A DNA stretch of 64,000 bases from Acanthochlamys bracteata (taxonomy: Eukaryota > Streptophyta > Magnoliopsida > Pandanales > Velloziaceae): assembly GCA_019914995.1 (NCBI GenBank), contig CM034137.1, positions 186,001 through 250,000 of the forward strand, written 5' to 3'. Numbering within the stretch: the stretch's first letter is position 1; each line of letters begins with the position of its first letter. The position numbers and the translations under genes are program-made. This document shows, one piece after another, positions 35,786 through 46,716 of this stretch. The notes beneath the pieces are model-generated. The model did no database searches. It was not told the origin of the DNA and worked only from the letters and a program-made list of their open reading frames with translations.

Positions 35786-38700
35786 TCAGATTCGTGTCAC
35801 ATTTTTTGTCTCATCGAGGAACAAACAGCCGAAGACAGTATTGTAGAAGTCTCGACCCCTCACGATACTTTGGTCTCCCACTACAGCTTGTGTGTCATAT
35901 TTGCATGCTCTGGTGCAGTCAGGGCAGTAAGTGACCTACATCCGCAGGAAGACTTAATGTTGCAGCTTGTTTTGAAAATCAACGATAGAATAAATGCTTC
36001 TCTTCTCTTTCTTGGATAAAGAAAGTACACTATCACACTTAAGCTTGAGCGAGCGAGCGAGCATGAAAGTTAGATAAAAACAGTAGCAAATGATGGTATA
36101 GATTTTCTGATGCTAATGCAATTTAATGTAGTTTCTTCCCACATGCACTAGAGTTTGACGCTATCTGACATAACAAACTTCGAAGGACAATTTTGGCTAG
36201 CTAGGAAGCTGAAGAGTTTTGAAGCATAATATAGAGAGATGATTACAAAGTATACCTCCAATAGCTTTGGCATGAAGGAGCTATCAAGCATTACATCCAC
36301 CCCGTACATAGCCCTACAAAATGGATTGTGCATTTCTGGATGCACAGCTGCAGCTGAGTCAAAAGTAGATCGGATCATGCACTGGACTCTATGATGGATG
36401 TCGAGCCATTTTACTGCATGAAAGAAAAAGAAAGCGGAATCAGAATTATAACTGCCATATGTATATATAATCTAATCTTTTAGGGTTCTATCTGAAGAAC
36501 CTCCGTGTTCCTGCTGGAATTCACTGACAAAATCTGGTGTGTTCATATGGTTAAGTCTTCCGATGTAATTCTGGACATACAAACAAGGAAAGAATACTAA
36601 TAATCTAAAGAGCAACTATTTTGATGAAGATAATCTGTAGAAATAAATATGAATTCGAAAGAAATCAGAAAGTCCATCATCTCAGTGATCGCCTTGTTTT
36701 AGGTTGAAGAAGCTTACCATTACTGTGAAGTGGGTTTCATACTCAAAAAAGCTGTGCTTCTCCAAAGTGTATGGATTGTTTGCTAATCTAACCTGCAAAA
36801 GTATTTAAGAGAAACAGTTACCACTACTTTATAAGACACGAAGAACTTTGAGACATTCACCAGAGAATGGAGATAATAAGACAGATGCTCGGACTTTACC
36901 CAGAAGACATCAGAAAGAAACAATTCAACAGGACTGATACTGCGCACCAGAACGATGTAACGAAGATCAAACTTCTTTCCTCTAAATAATGCTGGATGTT
37001 CAATATACTTCTGGCATATTTTTGGACCAGTCTCCATAAGTCGAATAATAGCAGATATATCACCTGTTACAGTGGTATCTATTGTCCTAGCCATATTCCA
37101 TGGTTTCAAAATCCATAAGTTATTGAGTACATCTCTCCTCCTACTGTAGAAGTCCCCAATGAGTTGAGAGAGCTGACTTTCGAGATTATAGGTGGCTTGG
37201 AGCCATTCAGGACGACCTTGTGCCTGTCAATATTAAGGTACACGGGAGAATTGAAAATCCCAAATGCTATAGATGAGAAATATAGTGGAGCACCAAATAT
37301 CTCATAATATATAACTGCCAGTTCCTTTTATTTGCTGCATAAAATATCCTCCAAGTTAAAATGTCAAATTCAAGCAATGCACTACAATGTTCCTAAGCAA
37401 TTTGATGGTATCTTACTCTTAAGTCAAGCCTTAATTTTATGATAGAATACTTCCTCGGGAATGTGGATCACTGAATATTTATGAGTAGCAAGACATAAGG
37501 CCTCTGCATTCTGTGTGTCACATTAATCGAAGAATGTTAACATGATAATGTGATATTTTTACACAGTATTTACAGTATCTTCAGAACTATTTTAGGTGCT
37601 TTTGTGAAACTTAGAAATTTTAATATTTGGAAATGATTAATTTCTAGGAACCTAGATAAAGAGAGAATGGTTACTACATGAGGATAAAAATGACATGAAA
37701 CCCAAAGCACTTTTATGGGAAATGCTGCCCTAACCTTGTATATTGTTTCAGCTAAATGATGTTTCATCACAAGGCAAGCTTCATATGGAAATTGGTTTAT
37801 GTACTGATGATCTGTTAGTCCAACAGCCTTCCTTACTTCTGCATCAACTTGCATACTCGTCCAAATTATATCAGCGCCTACGGGATTAGGTGCTGGAAAG
37901 AGGACAATCAGTAAGAAAAGAAAATTTATCACTGATTTAGTAGAGAACAAGTTATGCCACATGACATCAGTACCTCAACGAACTCAGAAACAATGGAAGC
38001 AAATAATTGAATGTTTCAAAATTCACATTATAGGACATCCATAGATCTTAAGTATTACAGGAAGAAAAATTAAAAGACAATTCTTACACTACAGTCTAGT
38101 ATGTCCACATAAATTAGGTAGCTCACGATCAGACAAAAATCCAGGCACTTACTCATGACAAACTCTGGTCTAGTTAAAAGTTCTTCTATATGTGGTATAT
38201 CTGTATAAACTTTTAGTGGACGTCCATCACTTGGAGCTATGCTTTTAGTCACAAATCCCTCCAATCTGGATGGTGAAAGATTATTTGATTGGAGTTGCTG
38301 GCAATAAGTTTTGAATTCCTAAATACAGAGGAAAAGGTATAAGAAGGAGAAATGCAGTGCATAATCAAAAACTGAAAAAGGGTTACCTGAATGAAATAGT
38401 TCTCAGGGGTATGGAACCAAGCTGTGAGCCTAGCAGAACGTTGTTTTTCCTCTCCAATACCAAACAAAAAATCACGAGTGCATTCCTCCCCATACAGAAT
38501 ATTTCGGATTGGCCATAACACTGAATAACTGAAAATTTCTTGATGTGTTAGGTAAAAGTGCTGCCCGAATCTGGCAATATACATAACAGGTTGCAGATAT
38601 CTTTAATACAAAATGTAACTGAGGTTACTTAAAGTACTTGCATGCTGGAAAGATAAAATAAGGTGAGATTTAACTATATGAACCAAAAGGCACAATGGAG

Positions 38701-41571
38701 TGCCCACATAACAGTAATCACATCAACATGTCAAAGGTTCATTTTGGGAAGTTAAGATGGAAAAGAAGCATGCACTAAAGAGCTATGAGGGGTTTACCAA
38801 GTCAACATTCTTGAAGTGCTTGACATAAACTGAAATGCCGGAATCTACTCTCGGCATGCAGTGAAGCACGAAAAGCAGTTTAGCAACCAAGCTTAACACT
38901 TTCTTATATCCAAGAAAATTAATGGCCATACACAGCATGGATGATAGATTGAAATATAAAACTCACATCAAGGTGCAAAATGAAGCATCATCTGAACTGT
39001 TCACGTGTTTAAGGGATTCGATATGACACCAACTACATAAAACAGCATGAATGCGAAAGAACAACACTATATAAACAAGAAGCGAGGAAAAGTCAAAAGG
39101 AGTACCTTACAGCTGATTCCAGCTTCCCTTCTGGCATATACAGAAAAGGTGCTACCCTAAAATTTGCCTCATCACTATGCCGCAGAGCTGAACCCATCTC
39201 ATCCATTATATACCTAGAAGGAACTCCGAAAACTTAATGAATGATGAAACTGGAAATAAAGAGCAAACAATGTAGCTGATTCTTAAAGAAAATGCCTTGA
39301 AGGCATAAAGATGCATCATCCTTGTAGGCACATCTAAGAGAGTAAAAAACTTTGCATTATGGTAAAGCTAACATATCACGAGCCCTAATACAGTTCAAGA
39401 AATTCATCCAGTTCACAAAACACCTAAATTATACATGAATGTTTATGAGAATTATAACATACTTGTCAAGTGAAGCCAAAAAAAATCTCACCACACAGAA
39501 GTTTCATCAATTTTTTCCTCATTAGCAAGTCTATAATTCATCAAATACAACCACATTGCAGTAATGACTCTATCAGCAAGAGGCTCCTCAGGTTTCCAGT
39601 CCGGAAGACGAGCCTGAAGCATTGAATCTATTACATGTTTTCTACTTTCTAATATATATGAGACGCAAACGCCGTTCAACATAGAAAGCTTAGGAATAGC
39701 TTCAGCTATTTTTATGGCACTCTCTCCAAGTGGGCCAGGAACATCCACCTGCAACAGAAGACATGAGTCGATAGCGTCAACGACCTGATACAAGAATGTA
39801 CTTTGGGCAAGATAGCATGTCTATTCCTTAGTTACCTCCAGAGATTGCAAAGAAGGAAACCCATTTAAAAGCTCCAGTAGATGATCAAAGGAGCATTTTT
39901 CCAGTGTATTTCCTCTGAGGTTTAGATCAGAAAGTGATGGCATTGCATCAGGTGAGAAAGCCTGAGAAGAATAGGACATAAATGTGCCATCGAGAGTACA
40001 TACGTATACCTCTCTACTTAGAAGTGAATACGTAAGATCTTATGATGCAAAATCAAGCAAAAGCAGATTTGGATAGCGAACGAGGCGATAAACAAGAAAA
40101 ACTCATATGATTTCCAGTTCTCAGACAATACATAAGCCAAACAAAACAAATTGAAGTACCCTCTATATATGGAAATGTAATTCCACGAAAATCTCACCTT
40201 GGGAAGTTCAATGATACATCTGTTTGAAATATCAAGCCTGCTAATGCCTTCCAGCACTTTAGTGGAAGCAAGACAAGGTTTACCCACCCCAATTACATCT
40301 CCACAGAAAGCAAGTGCCCACTCAGCAGAATTTATGGTGAAAGAAGAGTTAAATATCTCCAGGCCTGGAAGGCGCTCGAGAAATAAATTTGTGATATCAC
40401 TGTGACTGGAATTTATAAACACATGTTAATTACTTATGCAATAAGTGTAACAATCTGTAGCTTTTTCAGAGAGAAACAAATAGCTCAGGGCAGTAGAAAG
40501 TCATCACAGGATAGAACCATGTAGTATGTAGGTCAACAAGATGAATAAACTTGAGATTCACAGGATGAATCTAGCAAGCTATGCACTAAGTATTTGTGAA
40601 CTTACAAGTTCTTAAGGACAGGATTATCATTCAACCAAAGTGCTTTAAGCTTGCTGCATTTCGTGATTTCCTCCAGAACTGTTTCTCCTTTCTCGATTTT
40701 GTTTCCCCATAGGTTAAGAGCAACCAGATTCTAACAGAACAATGGGAAGAACGAACTAATAACAAGGAATAAAAATGAAATGAAGTTGCCATTTTTTTGT
40801 TTGCTAAGTAAACCATGACAACAACAATTAAAAACACTAACACATTTGTGCTCCCTTGCTCTAGTACTCTATAGACAAATAGAAAAAGCACATTGAGATC
40901 CAGTAACTTACCGGAAATTTAGAAGCTAAATCAAGAGAGCATAGTGTATCATCATCAATGCCAAGCTCCTCAAGCTCCAACCAGGTTGGACCACCACAGT
41001 GCTCTTTGGCTTTCTCCACCTCCCTCTCCACAATACAGTAAATACTACCTTTACTTTCACCAACCACCTCCTCCTCAGCCTCTGATTCCAAATCATGGTC
41101 AACACACATCAGCGCCGCCATCCTCTCTGCTAAACCAGGCACTTCTTTCAACTGCAAATTCCAAAAAACCAATACCGACCAATTATTATAGACTCTAAAT
41201 TTTCACTTAACTACATATCTTGAGAAATGGCTATCTAGATTAATCACGGATATAATGTAACCAAATGCACAATCAGCAAATTCAAATTTCAAAGAGAAAA
41301 AGTGGTCATTTACCTGAGCGAGAGCCTGAGGGAGGCGGAACGACCATGCATGATCAATAAGGAACACATCCGAATCAGCATCGATCGTTTTCGGAGAAGT
41401 GGAAACAAGTCGCCGCTGCTTGCCATAGGCGACGGGTTCGATCGCGAAGAAATCACCGCCGTCAAATGTTTCGGATAAAAGTTTACGGTGCAGTTGTGGA
41501 TAGAGCGATGAAGGTAAGCCCGCGGCAGCAAGAAGGATTCCGTGAACCTTCACGAACTCGTCGAACTCCAT
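35786..41571 (-). CDS. TTLL12: Tubulin-tyrosine ligase-like protein 12 homologue
   Basis: Fifteen exons on the minus strand: 41571-41314, 41151-40912, 40730-40606, 40405-40198, 39961-39836, 39748-39492, 39213-39106, 38528-38387, 38318-38153, 37892-37735, 37223-36900, 36792-36718, 36570-36501, 36413-36256, 35935-35786. All phases agree and give 854 residues, close to Arabidopsis At1g77550. The N-terminal region starts MEFDEFVKVHGILLAAAGLP; leucine-rich repeats lie at about 165-330 (LVALNLWGNKI, LKALWLNDNPVL, MPSLSDLNLRGNTL). The C-terminal TTL/ATP-grasp domain holds QYINQFPYEACLVMKHHL, LWILKPWNMARTID (Lys636), GPKICQKYIEHPALFRGKKF, RAMYGVDVMLD and TYCPDCTRACKYD. The usual Gly-rich loop of active ligases is replaced by PWNMARTID, as in TTLL12, which is regarded as lacking ligase activity. 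Role in plants is not established. Confidence 0.9.
36049..36063. repeat. (GAGC)n microsatellite in a TTLL12-like intron
   Basis: About four GAGC/GAGCGA units (gagcgagcgagcgagc) in the last intron. Confidence 0.7.
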
Positions 41572-41689
41572 TGACGGCGGTGGAATGGAGCTCTGGGTTT
41601 TAGCGAGGGGTTAACAGAAAGAACTTGATCCCCCGAGCTAAACTTTTGTAGAACTGGACCGTAAAGTTGAGTTTTGATAGTTGTTATTA

Positions 41690-42110
41690 CAGATGCAAAA
41701 ACGGGCGGTCCGGGCTGGCCCGTCCCGATTTTATTTCTCATGACCCGATTCAATCTATTTATTCGATTTATATTTTAATTTTATATAAAAAATAGAATAA
41801 AAAATTATTTTTAAGATAAAATTAAAAAATAAATATTTTTTATTTTTAAAATTTATTTTTTATAATATAAAAATATTTTTTATTAAAATTTGACTTGGTC
41901 AACGGTCCATATTGACCGGTCAATATAAATAGTATCCGGGCGGGCCGCCCGGCAGGCAATATAATCAGTCCGTCCTGCCCATTTGACCTGATCGGGCCAG
42001 TCCGATCCTATCACTATTTAATGAGTTGAGCGAGCCGATGACCGGACCAACTGACCGGATCGCGGGCCGGTCCGTTTGGCTCGACCTATTTTTACACCTC
42101 TAGTTGTTAT
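41690..42110. repeat. Candidate non-autonomous transposon remnant
   Basis: A left part rich in ggcccgtcccg words, an AT-rich centre, then gggcgggccgcccggcag and a right end ccgtttggctcgacctattt followed by ttacacctct. Elements with aggtgtaaaaa ends and GGCC-rich interiors are common in plant genomes. Boundaries are approximate. Confidence 0.35.
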
Positions 42111-42334
42111 AAGTTTTTGTTGTCCGAAAATTTTACAAAATTTGAGCTTCTTCGAAAAATTTATTCAGATTATTGGACTGAGCTAGAGCCTGCAAGTCAG
42201 TCTTTCAATATTTATTAGCCAATATTACCCACATATGTTAAAATACCAAAAAAATTACGAATTTAAACAGTGGTAATAAGCTTTATACCTATTTATATAT
42301 GCAGTTGATGCCTATTTGTACAACGATATTCTCA

Positions 42335-42575
42335 TTGCAACATAAAAACTACTGGCCTTATATAGAAAATTTTACAAATAGACGAATCCAACTTGTGTAC
42401 ACAAACCGTGTACTGTAATGCAAAATAAAATTACAGGAACTATCTAGAAATCTAAATATAAATCTAATTTGTGTATACAAATTAGATAACTGTGATGCAA
42501 AATATGAACTACTGGTCTTATATAGAAAATACACAGTATACACATCAAACTTGTGTATACGAATTGGGATTGCAT
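42335..42575. repeat. Imperfect tandem repeat, about 78 bp x 3
   Basis: The word a(c/t)ttgtgta(c/t)ac recurs at 42391, 42467 and 42549, each preceded by a tatagaaaat-like segment; actgt(a/g)atgcaaaat follows the first two. Copies differ by many substitutions, so it is old. Confidence 0.55.
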
Positions 42576-42899
42576 ATTCTTATGGTTCTCTTGTTTTCTC
42601 GAAATTTATATTCTCCGGATTTGTTCTGCTACATGTCTTTACAATAGCTAGGTTGATGTACTGAATATACATTGGTATAGGGTCCACTCTATGTCGATTT
42701 TATAAGTTTATATTTTTAATTCAAAACATTAGCTGAACAATGTGAAATTAATTAACTCACCTTAAATTTACTCTTTTATGAAGCGTGGATATTCATCACA
42801 TCATCAGCTTCACGTATGTTTATAGATCCTATAAGGTACGGTTATTGGTTTTGATATCATATTAAAAAGCTTGGATCTACACTTTAAAATGCTAACGCA

Positions 42900-43129
42900 A
42901 TAGATGTTTAAAAGTGTTTATAATAAAAAAAATTTGGTACAAAAAATATTTAAATTTTTTTAAATGAGTTAAAATTTTTCATTAAAAACACTTAAGATAT
43001 AAAAATTATACGATATATAATTTATCTATATTTTAAATTTTGTTATACAATAATATATAAACTTTATTAAAAAATATAAAAATTTTTATTGAATAAAAAA
43101 TAGTCAGTATAAGCACTCCAAAATATTTC
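42900..43129. repeat. AT-rich MITE-like element, copy 1 of an adjacent pair
   Basis: The left end gtttaaaagtgttta and right end taagcactccaaaatatt form an imperfect inverted repeat around a nearly pure A/T core. Confidence 0.5.
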
Positions 43130-43133
43130 TTAT

Positions 43134-43390
43134 GGGGTATTTGATAGTGCTTATGAAATAAAATTTTTTTAAAATAAAAAGTATTTTTATTCTTTTTAAA
43201 AAACGAGCTATATTTTTTTTATTTTCAAAAAATAATAAAAATATATAATAAAAAGATCTCACTTTTTAAATTTTTTTTACACTTTCTAAATTTTTAATAA
43301 TTTTTTTATATATTTATAAAATATATATTAAAAAATATGAAATAAAAAATAAAAAAAAAATATTGAGGAAAAGTAATCCCAAACACCCCT
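43134..43390. repeat. AT-rich MITE-like element, copy 2 of an adjacent pair
   Basis: The left end ggggtatttgatagtgctta and right end aatcccaaacacccct are imperfect terminal inverted repeats (about 14 of 19 positions match). The core includes ttatgaaataaaattttttt and aaaatatatattaaaaaata, shared with the copies at 7.75 and 13.8 kb. No transposase, so non-autonomous if mobile. Confidence 0.6.
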
Positions 43391-44845
43391 TTAAACTCCT
43401 CTCTAACAACATTTGTATGGACTTGGAGCATGAGTGTGCGGAAACATGGGGACATTTATGGATAGTTATTAAATAGCAATATAAACATACATGCAATATG
43501 TGCTTCTGACAAAGCATTTAAGTAAAGTAAATTTTTAAATTTTTAATTTACTTATTTTAATAAATTTTTTATAAATATTTAAAAAATTTATTTAAAACTT
43601 TACAAAATATCAAAAAAAATTTATGAAATAAGATCTTTTTTATTATTTACTTTTATTATTTTTTGATATAAAAAAATAAACTTTAATTTAAAAAAACAAA
43701 AATATTTTTATTTAAAAAAAATTTATTTTAAAAAAACTTCCGTCCCGATCAACTTGCTACGGATAGTTATTACGAGGTCATTTATGGATAACACCAATAC
43801 CACTGCTAGTTCATTGTTTGATCTGCTTCACTATGCTAGATTTCTTTCCATAGTAAGCAAGCACTTCTGCTGTTTCCAACCTATCACTTCACTATGCTAG
43901 AGACATTTGGCTAAGTTTTTGAAGTAATGTTCATTCCAAATAAATATTTTATATTTTTAAATTAATATCTTTAGTATTGTATAAAAATTATTAAAAATAT
44001 TAAAATTGTATATCATAAATTTTTACATATATAATTTTATTTTTTTAGATAAAAAATTAGCTCATTTATAAAGAAAATTTTAAAATATGTTTTATTTAAA
44101 AGAAACTCTATTTCATAAATATTTTCAGACGTCTCCGAATCTATACGTAGACTTTTTTTTTTGGGTATCCAATACCAAAGAGAAGTATTTATTAGCTCAA
44201 GCAGGACCTTCGGCAACAATAAAAATGAAAAAAAATGTCTTCAATGGTAACACAGAGAAAGACATTATTGCTGCTGTTGGTAACCAAATTAACAGTATTA
44301 AAGAAAGCATCACACCAAAGATTGAAGCCCTTTTTCTGTTCTCTTTCCTTCGCTGGAACAAACATGCATGATAACGAATCTATCGGCTTCTTTCTTTGAC
44401 GTGGACATCTTTGAACCTCACCTTTCAACCCCTGCACATATTCTATCCAAACCTATAATAGACTCCAAGTTTTGAAAAACAACTCCATACTGAAGTATTC
44501 GTGCACAAAACAATTCAATCAAAAATCAACTACTTAGTACCACCCAGTAATTAAGAGCGTTTACTTTAAAATAAACTTGATTTTTAAAAAATAAAATTTA
44601 AAATTAATAAAAATAATTTTTTATATTTATTTTGTATTAAAATAAATTAAAAATTTAAAATATTTAGTAAAATTTTTATTAAATGTATTATTTATTTTAT
44701 ATTAAAAATAAACTTTAAAAATATAAATTTGACGGATAAATAAGCCCTTAATGTCAACCCGCAATAAAAACACAATCTCATTAAACCTTTTCCTGCCTCC
44801 CACGATCGAACTCACAAGTCACAACTCTTCCCCAAACCAAAATCA

Positions 44846-46285
44846 ATGGGTTTAGTTTCTTTGGTTGACGGACTTCACCGGCGTTACGTTCTTTTCACCG
44901 CCGGTTTGAAATCCAAATCTTTCTCCATCGATTCCGAAACCACAGTTCATTGCTACCTCTCCCCGTCCCTTCTCAAACGTTCTTCTTCTGAAGAACAAGA
45001 GAAACCTGTTCTTGTTCTCATCCATGGATTTGGACCGAGCTCTCACTACCAATGGCAATCCCAACTCAAACCTCTCTCTGCGTACTTTGATCTCGTCGTA
45101 CCTGATCTTCTCTTCTTTGGTTCTTCTTCAACTTCAAATCCAAACCGTTCTGAATCGTTCCAAGCGCGTTGTATATCGAAGCTATTAGACTCAATTCTAT
45201 CTGCTTCAGGAAAGAAGAACAAGAAGTACTCTGTTGTTGGTACGAGTTACGGAGGCTTCGTTGCGTACCATATGGGAAAAGAATTAGGGGTTGAGAAAGT
45301 CGACAAGGTTGTTCTTGCGAGTTCTGATTTATTGAAAGCTGAAGAAGATGATCGGAAGCTGGCGGAGCGTGCCGGAGTAGGACACGTGTCCCAACTCATG
45401 TTGCCGAGAGGAACTAGAGAGCTTAGAGCGCTTGCAAAACTAGCTATGAACAAGCCAGCAAACACAAAATCTGTGCCGGATTTCGTTCTCCGGGATGCTC
45501 TGCGTGTGAGTTTTAGCTCAATACTTTTCTTTTTCGATAGTCTTTGTTTAATATGTGAACATCTAATTGTTTTGAAGACTTATTAATGCTATTATGTGTC
45601 CTGCTGAGTTCCATTAGTTCGTAATTCAATATGAAAAACAAAGGGAGCATGGAAGTGAGTGAGACAGAATTATTGATTTATTGAAATTCCTTTGTATAAT
45701 TGGTGCAGAGTTTATTCATGAAGAACAGAGATGAGAAGCTGGAACTCATGAAAGCAGTCACCATAGGAAGGAAAGATGAATTCCAATTAACCCCTTTACC
45801 TCAGGTAAAATTTTCAATTATCAATACACCCACTCTTAAAAATCCTTACCATTGGATTGAGTAGAAATTAAAAATGATCATTTTTTCTTATCACTTTACT
45901 TACGTCAATTCATTGTAATTCTTGGATTTAATTTGATTAATTCTTTATGTACCTTTTAAGGTTATTTTATTCTTGATTATTTGATGAGAAATCTCTTTTA
46001 CTTTACAAGGAAACTCTTATCATATGGGGAGAACATGACCAGATATTCCTAGTTGAGAAGGCGTCCAAGATCAACAAGTAATCTGCTCTACGATTTTCAT
46101 TCATTACTACATATATTTCAGTTTGACAGATAATAATCAACTGATGATTTTAATTTTGCAGGTGCCTTGGAGAAAATGTCAGACTGGAGATCATGACGAA
46201 CACGGGACATATGCCACAAGTTGAAGACCCAACAAAATTCAACGAAATCTTGTTGAACTTTTTATTACCTTCACCAATTGTATAA
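44846..46285 (+). CDS. Alpha/beta-hydrolase fold protein
   Basis: Four exons, 44846-45505, 45709-45804, 46010-46077, 46162-46285, giving 315 residues. The fold is clear: oxyanion-hole segment LVLIHGFGPSSHYQW (residues 57-70), DLVVPDLLFFG, the nucleophile elbow VVGTSYGGFVAYHM with Ser134, acid Asp262 in LIIWGEHDQIFLVEKA, and catalytic His291 in NTGHMPQVEDP. The full Ser-Asp-His triad is present. The layout matches plant hydrolases of the monoacylglycerol-lipase/epoxide-hydrolase-like type; no signal peptide is evident. Substrate cannot be told from sequence. Start is the first in-frame ATG. The exon 1 donor is GTGAGT and the introns are short. Confidence 0.88.
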
Positions 46286-46716
46286 ATTTTCAATGTAAAA
46301 ATTTTTATGCAGACAATGAAGGTCCTTTGGAATGATTATTTTTATGTAGACAATGGCCCATTACCTATTTGGTCAAAGTTTACAACCCATTAAAACTCAA
46401 GTAAACGGGCCGGCCCGTATATGTTCACGTTAATATTTAGGCATGTGGAACCAAACCGATTCTTATCCATTTCTAATTAATGCCTTAATGTATTTAAAAA
46501 ATTGTTATTGACTTACTAAAAGTTTTATATAAATAAAGTATAACGAAAGAAAGATTATCTAAAACTTAGGCAAAAGATAAATTTTAATAAAATATTAATT
46601 ATAATGTAAAATATATCTGCTCCTCTGTCTTTCTTTCTTTCTTCGAGTCTTTACTCTGTTTCTTCTTTTCTCGCATTCTTCGATCGCCGGCGATCGATCA
46701 GCTGTTGATCAAGCTG
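46286..46716. other. Intergenic between hydrolase and OXS3-like genes
   Basis: Hydrolase 3' UTR, a short GC-rich patch (gggccggcccg near 46407) in otherwise AT-rich sequence, and a CT-rich leader (about 46620-46690) before the OXS3-like start. Confidence 0.5.

Larger units (their letters stand above)
41572..44845. other. Repeat-rich intergenic region
   Basis: Between the divergent TTLL12-like and hydrolase genes. Holds a GC-rich repeat remnant (41690-42110), an imperfect 78-bp tandem repeat (42335-42575), two adjacent AT-rich elements (42900-43129 and 43134-43390), further AT-rich blocks (43520-43750, 43930-44110, 44560-44755), and the hydrolase promoter. No coding gene found. Confidence 0.55.

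Noticed and set aside
44087..44371. 94-codon ORF upstream of the hydrolase
   Set aside because: Begins in an AT-rich repeat block; no family or splice evidence.
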